Source: Spirochaetaceae bacterium (GTDB taxonomy: Bacteria; Spirochaetota; Spirochaetia; Sphaerochaetales; Sphaerochaetaceae). From it: 6,592 nt of DNA. A program made the position numbers and the translations under genes. This document shows, piece by piece, positions 1 to 5,766 of the stretch. The notes beneath the pieces were generated by a model, which was not told the origin of the DNA, ran no database searches, and saw only the letters and a program-made list of their open reading frames with translations. The stretch lies in NCBI GenBank assembly GCA_003454065.1, contig DMKZ01000009.1:1-6592 (forward strand), read 5' to 3'. Position 1 is the stretch's first letter. Each line of letters starts with the position of its first letter.

Positions 1-1656
1 GAAGCTCTCGCCATACAGCTTCCAGAATCCATCGCCCGCCTGCATCCATTTCCCGACATTGTAGTCATAGACATAATACCCGATGAAGAATTTCATCGAA
101 TACATCGCATACAAGCGCGCCACGGCACCGGGATTCTTCTCATTGGTATGGTAATCGATCTCCAGATCCTTCAACGTAGGCGTCTTGCTTCCGGCAGACA
201 GGGAAATGGGAACGCTGATTGTTTCCAAAGTCTTTCCGATGCTTTCCGTAGCGATTGCCCCTTCTTCGCCCACATCCGCGGAAACGGCAACGGGGCTAAA
301 GCTCCTGCTGCCGAAGTTGAACTTGCCGAAATACGAATCGGCGCCGCTGACGCCGCCGCATTCGGGAGGGGTGGGAAGATACGACCACCTTCCATCGAAA
401 TTTATCCTGACGCCCTTGCCTTCATAATCCTTGTACTCATACGGAGCCGCACCCAATGCCACAACTCCGTCATGCCTATAGAACCACAATGTTGCGCACG
501 AAGACCACTGCTTGACCCAATCGGAATACGTAGATGAGAAATTCAGATACGTTCCGGGCTTATATCCCGTTTGCGAGTTCTGCAGGTAGCTCGGCTGAAG
601 AACATAAAACTCGATCGGAAGCACATTCGCCGTCCAGTTCTCATAATAACTATTGATAATATTATTGGTGGTATCGCCGCCATTATTACCACTAAGTTTC
701 TTCAACAAATCCGGAAGACCCAAAAGCGGCAATGAGCAGAGAGCAGGAAGCCATCCTGTCTTATCGAATGTGCCATCGTATTGACCCGAAGCGACCTCGA
801 TTTTCATTATGTAATGCGCCGTCTCCCTCATCGCCCCCGCAGCGCGCGAATTAGCCGCAGCGCCACTTCCCGCGCCGGCACCGGCATTAAGCGCCAAGTT
901 GTTATTGGCATTCACATCTCTGGTCATCGAATGCCATGTATCGCCATCCTTCGGCTTGATAACCCCCATAGCCTTTGCATCCGTAAGCTTTTGGGTGGCA
1001 TAAGTCATGATTCCAGCCACTTTATCAGTGGTTATGTAAATGAAATCCTTGACATCCGGATGCGTAGTGCTCCAGAGCGGCATATACATCTTGCGCCAGC
1101 CTATGACTTTCGCATCCTTGAACCCGGCACTTTTCGGACCTTGATAGCCTGCTCGTTTTCTGGCTCCTATGGAAAACACCAATTTCGGCTCGTCTTTTTC
1201 GAAATCGAAAATGCTCGGATCAGACATATTGAACGGTTCGATAACGCCTCCTTGCGAACTATGTCCCAAAGAATCGCTATAATTTTGATAAACCTCATTA
1301 GAAGACAAACCGTCGATCTGCATGAAATCCGTATCGCCCTTCGCCAGCTTCGCAGGCGTAGAAGACGTGTATTCCTCTCTTCTTTTGAATATCGGGATGT
1401 AATACACCTTCATCACATCCCTGTCTTCGATATAGACGTTCAGCGAAACGCCCCTGCTGGCCAAGCCCTCGTTCATTTTGTTTCGCTGTTTCATCAAGGA
1501 TTCTTCGGCACTGTCGATATCATCCGCCTTGCCCGATAGGGCCGCATTCATGTAATCTTTAAAATCGTAGGTATAGGTCACAGGCTTATCGGCCTGACCC
1601 CCATCCTCATTCCTAAGAAACTTGATTTCGATCATCTTACAATACGCAAGTCTCAT
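1..1656 (-). CDS. Unrecognised large protein, 3' end beyond the window
   Basis: I translated this stretch on the minus strand and found 552 codons without a stop, running off the left edge, so the C-terminus is missing. The ATG at 1656 is chosen because an AGGAG lies 9 bases upstream; a second in-frame ATG at 1636 has no comparable site. I recognise no family. The N-terminus is charged (Asp/Glu/Lys, residues 16-65). Residues 73-92 and 158-210 alternate like beta strands with many Tyr and Trp. Residues 255-275 form a Gly/Ala-rich flexible tract, and residues 303-320 a short hydrophobic Leu/Pro segment too broken for a confident membrane helix. The rest is rich in Asn, Ser, Tyr and Gly. There is no signal peptide. 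It lies 66 bp after the spike gene and has its own promoter, so it may be a structural part, a receptor-binding or fibre protein, or cargo of the same injection machine. That role is inferred from position only. Confidence 0.85.
   Translation of the reverse strand, partial: MRLAYCKMIEIKFLRNEDGGQADKPVTYTYDFKDYMNAALSGKADDIDSAEESLMKQRNKMNEGLASRGVSLNVYIEDRDVMKVYYIPIFKRREEYTSSTPAKLAKGDTDFMQIDGLSSNEVYQNYSDSLGHSSQGGVIEPFNMSDPSIFDFEKDEPKLVFSIGARKRAGYQGPKSAGFKDAKVIGWRKMYMPLWSTTHPDVKDFIYITTDKVAGIMTYATQKLTDAKAMGVIKPKDGDTWHSMTRDVNANNNLALNAGAGAGSGAAANSRAAGAMRETAHYIMKIEVASGQYDGTFDKTGWLPALCSLPLLGLPDLLKKLSGNNGGDTTNNIINSYYENWTANVLPIEFYVLQPSYLQNSQTGYKPGTYLNFSSTYSDWVKQWSSCATLWFYRHDGVVALGAAPYEYKDYEGKGVRINFDGRWSYLPTPPECGGVSGADSYFGKFNFGSRSFSPVAVSADVGEEGAIATESIGKTLETISVPISLSAGSKTPTLKDLEIDYHTNEKNPGAVARLYAMYSMKFFIGYYVYDYNVGKWMQAGDGFWKLYGESF
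832..894 (-). other. Gly/Ala-rich flexible tract in the unrecognised large protein
   Basis: Residues 255-275 are almost only Ala, Gly, Ser and Asn (starting LNAGAGAGSGAAAN). Such a tract usually links two folded parts. It separates a charged N-terminal half from an aromatic and Asn-rich C-terminal half, which suggests that the protein has at least two domains. Confidence 0.6.
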
Positions 1657-1665
1657 CCAAACAAT

Positions 1666-1670
1666 CTCCT
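1666..1670 (-). promoter_or_regulatory. Ribosome binding site of the unrecognised large protein
   Basis: AGGAG on the minus strand, 9 bases before the ATG at 1656. This spacing decides the start over the internal ATG at 1636. Confidence 0.75.
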
Positions 1671-1689
1671 ATTAGCACTCATCCCTTAT

Positions 1690-1718
1690 AATATAACACC
1701 AATTTCGCTCGCTGACAA
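1690..1718 (-). promoter_or_regulatory. Sigma70-like promoter for the left-hand gene
   Basis: On the minus strand the gap between the spike gene and the next gene holds TTGTCA (1718-1713; 5 of 6 to the -35 consensus), a 17-base spacer, and TATATT (1695-1690; 5 of 6 to the -10 consensus). Transcription would start near 1683, giving a leader of about 28 bases that contains the AGGAG site. The arrangement suggests that the left-hand gene can be transcribed independently of the upstream genes, or at a higher level. No terminator-like hairpin is seen before it, so read-through from upstream is also expected. Confidence 0.6.
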
Positions 1719-1722
1719 ACAA

Positions 1723-4623
1723 TTATTCGCCCAGCCTATCCTTCATCTTCTTCGCTTCATCGCTATCGAGATCTCCGTGAACCGTTCGCTCCAAACTCTT
1801 CGATCTGAAAATTTCGGCGTTTCCGGAATTCAAGTATCCCGCCAGATATGCAAACGTATAATTCAAATAGTTCCGGAATATATCCGGATTGTTTCCGCCT
1901 TGCCCGAGCCCTTTATTCGAATAAAGCTCGTCGAGCCTCTCCCAAAATGCGAATATCAGAGGGCCTTCAGGAGAGAAGTACTCTTCTGTCACTGAGCCGT
2001 TCGCGTTCTTCCTCTCGCGCTTATTGTTCTTCACGGCGCGGAAATTATCCATGATGAAGTTATTTTTCTCCCAATCCACTTTTCTGGCGATCTTCAAGCT
2101 GTTCCGGGCCGCCTCGTCGTCGTCAGACTTGTTGTCGAAATGACCCGGATATGCAATCAGACGGTCGTTATCAGCATTCCCCTTGTAATTGTTGTTGTCG
2201 TATTTGAGGTAAGTTTTCAGATCCGACTTTCCATAGTCCGTATCTTCTACATACAAGAACGCCGGAGTGTCATTGTTGCTATCAGGCGGAATCTGCGGGT
2301 CAGCATCATCGAAAGCACCTCCCGCCTGACGCCACCTTTCCTGAATGGCGGAGCTGTATTTGAGATTCAGCAGGCTCTTGTATTTGTCCGCTGTAGTGCA
2401 GCAAGGAACGAATCTCCACAGCAGATTTCCTTCGGCTGCGCCTCCATCGGTCAAAGAATCCAGTCCGTAAACATCCTTATCGAACACGGGGAATTTCCTG
2501 TCGGAAACATCCCGCCTGTTATTGAACCTTTCCCTATCCCCTTTTGTCGCATTATCAGGAAGAGGATAGACATTAACCTCCCTGCAAAGGAAAACGAGAG
2601 GCAAGGAACGAACTACGCGATAGCGAACCCACACGTCAACCCCTTCAGCATTGTCAGCCTCCGGATCCTTAACCAAATAACTGTCCATGCTGACCGTATC
2701 GACATTTTGCAGATTGTTGTCATCGCCTTTCCTATATTTGAAATTCGCATAAGCTTCGGGAATGCCGCATATATCAGGGTCCACAAGAGTTACGCTCAGC
2801 TGATCGGCGGCCTTAGCCGTTTGAGACGACGAGTACATGGAAACGGGAGCGACCGTGAACTTGATGACGCCGGGGCCTTTATTCTTATCGTCTTCTTTGC
2901 TTCCGAAATAATGGTTGGCATCGCTAGAAGATACATCGCCGTCTTTTAAAGTCTTCGGAATATTGACATAATAATCCTTGGCTGCGAGCAAAGGCTTCAG
3001 CTTAGCGGCATTCGCGCCATCGTTTTCGCTCAACACCGTTCGCCAAGTGCTTTTCGTGAAAGTTTCGAGAACGATAGCATTATCCTTCGCAGTGTAAGAG
3101 GGTTTGATAATCCCATCACTACTGCATTCGCCGGGAAAAGTGATTTTGGGATCTAAGTAATGAACGCGCACTTCCAACGATTTCCCTTCAGGTCGTTTGT
3201 TGCACTTGAATACCACCCTTCTTATGACATCAACCGTCTCCTTGCCGTCCTCTGCCGTTATCTGGTTCAAATCCAGATCCGCTTCAATCAGAGCATTGTT
3301 GGCTTCCAGCCAACCCCTAGGATCCGCATTAGGATTTTTCTCCTTGTGGCCTTTCCATGTATCTTTCGAAGTGCGCTCGAACTTGGTGAATACTTTGCTT
3401 GTCGGCTCCACTATATCATCCGATACCAACTCGTACAACTTCTTGTCATCGCCGAATACATCGTCTATCGGGGCCATTATCAGATTGAAGTCGTTTTCAA
3501 CCACCTGAATACTCAGCTCGACGCCTTTCACAGTCATGGTATCAGGCTTGTCCTTATCTCCCGAATACGGCATCGTGCCCTTATCCACGCGAATGACATT
3601 GCCCTCACCCATGAACTTCTCGTCTTCACGCAAGACGTTTATCTCGAGAATGCGGCGAATCGCCAGATTGAAGAACTTCTGCTCCTTTTGCTTCTCGTCC
3701 TTATCGGGATCGACAGGATCGGTCGGCGACGGATTGTCCGCCTTGGCGTTGTTCGGATCCTTCTTCTTGCCTTTGTTCAGGTTTATCTTCTTCCCGTACT
3801 TGTTTATCTCGTTTTTAGCATTTACATCGAACTTATCCTTCTGCGCATGGGCGTTCAAAAGGCCTTTGTCCGTGCCGACATAGAATTGGCCGTCATCCTG
3901 CTTGTTATCTATGGTGAGGCCTTTCCCCACTTTGATGTTTATGTTCTCCGCGCAAACATAGAACATACCGGTTTTGATATCCAAGTTCGCATTTTCCTCA
4001 TCGACCATGAAATATCGAGTCAGCTTCGCCTTCTTCTTCGCATCCTTCTCCTTTGCAGGAAGCTTGTAGAATCCGAATATCTTCTTGACGTCGTCAAGCA
4101 GGAACGTAGCACCGGATTTCGTCCTGTAGTATCTCGTATCGGCAAGCTGCTGAATGGCATTTTCACCGTCGCCTTTGAGGTGATCCATCTTGTATTCCGT
4201 TTCACCGGCGATCTTATACGAAAAATCATCAAGCTGAGGAGGCAGCAGCTGCTTGTTCCAAAAACTGCCTATGACGACATGCTGCGCATAGCCGGGAAGC
4301 CCGCTTTCCACTGCGAGAACCACCACGAGGCTACCGACTTCCGGCATGCAATGGAAGCCGAAGCCGAGCCTATCCTGCTTCGCAGTCTCCTTCTCTCGCC
4401 TGGCATCGGCTCCCGTAAGGTCGCACAAATACGGCAGCCACACCCGACCCAGCGGCGATTCCAGCTTATCCACCGACCCATCGAAATCCACGCCATACGG
4501 CACAGCCTGCACCATGACCTCGCCATAGTGCATCTGGTTCTTTTCATTGTCGTCGTAGTTCTTGACTACCTTGGCAAAATACGCATAGCATCCGTTGCCA
4601 TACGAATAAACATCATACATCAT
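1723..4623 (-). CDS. gpV/VgrG-like spike protein with a giant C-terminal extension
   Basis: This is the likely central spike of a contractile injection system, the beta-rich needle at the end of the tube that pierces the target envelope. Residues 33-122 match the OB-fold of phage baseplate protein gpV and VgrG: a YGEV strand, a LGRVWLPYL strand, then F-x-C-M-PEVGSLVVV and a closing VVIGSFWN strand. Residues 169-178 (KSGATFLLDD) resemble the Ser-Gly-His-x-hydrophobic-x-x-Asp segment that follows the OB-fold in VgrG proteins. Residues 200-282 alternate polar and hydrophobic residues, as in a beta-prism or beta-helix needle. A Pro/Asp/Lys linker follows (283-316), then about 650 residues (317-966) that I do not recognise. 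There is no gp27-like hub domain before the OB-fold, so it is built like gpV or gp45 rather than full VgrG. Those phage spikes are usually about 200 residues, so 966 is exceptional. The start is the first of two adjacent ATGs, with GAAGGA 8 bases upstream. It sits 63 bp after the tip-like gene. The OB-fold call is firm; the function of the extension is unknown. Confidence 0.85.
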   Translation of the reverse strand: MMYDVYSYGNGCYAYFAKVVKNYDDNEKNQMHYGEVMVQAVPYGVDFDGSVDKLESPLGRVWLPYLCDLTGADARREKETAKQDRLGFGFHCMPEVGSLVVVLAVESGLPGYAQHVVIGSFWNKQLLPPQLDDFSYKIAGETEYKMDHLKGDGENAIQQLADTRYYRTKSGATFLLDDVKKIFGFYKLPAKEKDAKKKAKLTRYFMVDEENANLDIKTGMFYVCAENINIKVGKGLTIDNKQDDGQFYVGTDKGLLNAHAQKDKFDVNAKNEINKYGKKINLNKGKKKDPNNAKADNPSPTDPVDPDKDEKQKEQKFFNLAIRRILEINVLREDEKFMGEGNVIRVDKGTMPYSGDKDKPDTMTVKGVELSIQVVENDFNLIMAPIDDVFGDDKKLYELVSDDIVEPTSKVFTKFERTSKDTWKGHKEKNPNADPRGWLEANNALIEADLDLNQITAEDGKETVDVIRRVVFKCNKRPEGKSLEVRVHYLDPKITFPGECSSDGIIKPSYTAKDNAIVLETFTKSTWRTVLSENDGANAAKLKPLLAAKDYYVNIPKTLKDGDVSSSDANHYFGSKEDDKNKGPGVIKFTVAPVSMYSSSQTAKAADQLSVTLVDPDICGIPEAYANFKYRKGDDNNLQNVDTVSMDSYLVKDPEADNAEGVDVWVRYRVVRSLPLVFLCREVNVYPLPDNATKGDRERFNNRRDVSDRKFPVFDKDVYGLDSLTDGGAAEGNLLWRFVPCCTTADKYKSLLNLKYSSAIQERWRQAGGAFDDADPQIPPDSNNDTPAFLYVEDTDYGKSDLKTYLKYDNNNYKGNADNDRLIAYPGHFDNKSDDDEAARNSLKIARKVDWEKNNFIMDNFRAVKNNKRERKNANGSVTEEYFSPEGPLIFAFWERLDELYSNKGLGQGGNNPDIFRNYLNYTFAYLAGYLNSGNAEIFRSKSLERTVHGDLDSDEAKKMKDRLGE
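1726..3675 (-). other. Unrecognised ~650-residue C-terminal extension of the spike protein
   Basis: Residues 317-966 of the spike protein. No enzyme motif is visible to me: there is no clear lysozyme, peptidase, NlpC/P60 or nuclease signature. Much of it looks like beta-sandwich material, with strands of alternating hydrophobic residues at 463-490, 585-615 and 660-688. The last 130 residues are more helical and aromatic (885-935). In evolved VgrG proteins, C-terminal extensions are often effectors; in phage spikes they can be cell-wall hydrolases or receptor-binding parts. Which applies here cannot be told from sequence alone. Confidence 0.6.
4258..4527 (-). other. OB-fold domain of the spike protein (gpV/VgrG type)
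   Basis: Residues 33-122 of the spike protein. Visible landmarks in order are YGEVMVQA, LGRVWLPYLCDLTG, RLGFGFHCMPEVGSLVVVL and HVVIGSFWN. The family pattern known from gpV, gp45 and VgrG is: Gly-x-Val strand, Gly-Arg-Val-x-Val-x-hydrophobic-Pro strand, Pro-x-Val-Gly-x-x-Val-x-Val strand, then Val-hydrophobic-Gly-Ser-Leu/Phe-Trp/Tyr-Asn. The match in order and spacing is good. In known systems this domain links the trimeric spike to the hub. An insert of about 20 charged residues (70-86) lies between the second and third landmarks. Confidence 0.82.
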
Positions 4624-4631
4624 ACGAAATA

Positions 4632-4637
4632 TCCTTC
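4632..4637 (-). promoter_or_regulatory. Ribosome binding site of the spike gene
   Basis: GAAGGA on the minus strand, 8 bases before the first of two adjacent ATG codons (4623 and 4620). The spacing favours the first ATG. Confidence 0.65.
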
Positions 4638-4686
4638 ATATCCATTCGGAACCCCCCGAAAAACAAACTCGACAGCCGCAACGGAA

Positions 4687-5643
4687 CTACTTGATCATCA
4701 AGCACTTCTCCTTGGCCATCGAATCGTTGACGCACATGTTGTGGTTGTCTTTCAATGCGATGGCCTTGTCTTCGCAAAACACGCTAGTCGAAGCGCCGGA
4801 GCTCTGTATGGACTTATCCACATCCACTTCGTCGCCTGCAGGAGCGTCTTGCGACATCCACCAATCCTGATCCATCTGCGCGTCGAAGAAGGTCATGGGA
4901 TTCCAAGCAGGCGCCTGCGGAGGCGTTGCAGGCGGCACTTGCTCGACAGTAACCTTTCCTTTCGTAGTGGTCCACGGGAAGGGAACCGGCTGCGGCATTC
5001 CGGCAGCATACAAGTTGCCGACCATGCTCGCCTTGCAAGGCGGCACGACGTCTCCAGCGCCTTTGAACTTATGCTTTATAGTGACCGTATCGCCCACGGT
5101 AGCCATATACCCTTCACCCTCCTTCTTGCAGAACGTATGATCGACTTTGACTTCCTTCTTGATCAAAGCCTCGACTTTCAAGCCCAAGTCGGGGAATGGA
5201 CTTATCATCGCCCATGCATCGTTCAGCGTAACGCTAGGCGGCACGGTCGTCATGTTGTAAACGGCCTTTCCCTTGTCATACAGCATCGCAGGATGATGCT
5301 TGCATCCTACCGCATCCGGCGAAATGGAAACGACCTCATCCTCTCCGAAAGCAGGCTCCTTGCTCTGAACGCTAAGCTTCTTCTTGTCGCAATCGAGCTT
5401 GAGCTTGCCGTCTCCATTGTCGCCAGCCATCATGTTTATGGTTCCTTTCTGGGCTGTGATGAACATCACATCATCGACGACATTGAACAGCATCTCCCCT
5501 TCGGTCTGGATGATATCCATGGCCCCATCGCACAAGAAGGAAAAGCATTGGGAAGTACCATCATCGGTCACGAATTCTTTATCCGTCTTCTCAATCTCCA
5601 AGCTCACTTTTTCGATCTTGCTTTTATTATCATTATCCGGCAT
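4687..5643 (-). CDS. PAAR-like/DUF4280-like spike tip protein (putative)
   Basis: Likely the sharp cap on the spike encoded next door. The C-terminal 38 residues (281-318) run SSGASTSVFCEDKAIALKDN, then His-x-x-Cys. This resembles the Ser-x-Thr-Val-hydrophobic-x-x-x-Lys-Pro-Ala-Leu ... Met-Cys ending that I know from PAAR-like and DUF4280 proteins. Residues 214-225 (GMPQPVPFPW) also resemble the Pro-rich segment before that ending in DUF4280. The protein has 8 Cys and 6 His, including CKHH (114-117), HTFC (169-172) and HNMC (301-304), which could bind metal as true PAAR tips do. Residues 40-95 alternate like beta strands. PAAR proteins are usually about 100 residues, so about 200 residues here are extra. 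The start is ATG 5643, with AGGAGG 7 bases upstream; the in-frame ATG at 5664 has no comparable site. The tip assignment rests on a weak pattern match plus its position beside the spike gene, so it is moderate only. Confidence 0.65.
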   Translation of the reverse strand: MPDNDNKSKIEKVSLEIEKTDKEFVTDDGTSQCFSFLCDGAMDIIQTEGEMLFNVVDDVMFITAQKGTINMMAGDNGDGKLKLDCDKKKLSVQSKEPAFGEDEVVSISPDAVGCKHHPAMLYDKGKAVYNMTTVPPSVTLNDAWAMISPFPDLGLKVEALIKKEVKVDHTFCKKEGEGYMATVGDTVTIKHKFKGAGDVVPPCKASMVGNLYAAGMPQPVPFPWTTTKGKVTVEQVPPATPPQAPAWNPMTFFDAQMDQDWWMSQDAPAGDEVDVDKSIQSSGASTSVFCEDKAIALKDNHNMCVNDSMAKEKCLMIK

Positions 5644-5650
5644 AATCGCC

Positions 5651-5656
5651 CCTCCT
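5651..5656 (-). promoter_or_regulatory. Ribosome binding site that fixes the tip-gene start
   Basis: A perfect AGGAGG on the minus strand, 7 bases before the ATG at 5643. The longer in-frame ATG at 5664 lies upstream of this site, so a start there would place the site inside the coding region. The shorter 318-residue product is therefore preferred over 325 residues. Confidence 0.8.
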
Positions 5657-5697
5657 GACTCCAACCCGGTCCATCATCCGCTAATCCTCTCTACTTC

Positions 5698-5766
5698 TTA
5701 GGATTCCTTATCGCCTCCAACCTTGGCCGCCGCTTCGGCCTTCTCCCTCTTCTCTCTCTTACGCAT
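5698..5766 (-). CDS. Possible 22-residue ORF overlapping the upstream stop
   Basis: The ATG at 5766 overlaps the end of the Lys/Glu-rich gene in the arrangement ATGCGTAA, in a different frame, and reads 22 codons to a TAA. The product begins MRKREKREKAEAAAK and is strongly charged, with the same Lys/Glu/Ala style as the preceding protein. The overlap would suit translational coupling; the only Shine-Dalgarno-like bases are a GGAAAGG about 9 bases upstream. It could be a real small protein, the remnant of a former longer C-terminus separated by a frameshift, a tail reached by ribosomal frameshifting, or chance. I see no family resemblance. Confidence 0.3.
   Translation of the reverse strand: MRKREKREKAEAAAKVGGDKES

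Noticed and set aside
1687..1692. A perfect TATAAT on the plus strand in the gap before the left-hand gene.
   Set aside because: No -35-like sequence at the right distance and no plus-strand gene downstream. It arises from the AT-rich overlap with the minus-strand -10 box.
4645..4660. A small inverted repeat, TTCGG/CCGAA with a 6-base loop, in the gap between the tip and spike genes.
   Set aside because: The stem is only 5 bp, and on the transcribed strand the T-run precedes rather than follows it. It is not a convincing terminator.
4687..4689. In-frame read-through from the tip gene into the spike gene, since the three left-hand genes share one reading frame.
   Set aside because: A second in-frame stop lies in the gap, and the spike gene has its own ribosome binding site. 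The shared frame is coincidental.
3160..5658. An 832-codon open frame on the plus strand, antisense to the spike and tip genes, and similar ones at 781-1539 and 2140-2949.
   Set aside because: They are in codon register with the minus-strand genes and exist because those genes rarely use TTA, CTA and TCA codons. Their translations are His/Arg/Ile-rich and match no family pattern, whereas the minus-strand products carry recognisable motifs and ribosome binding sites.
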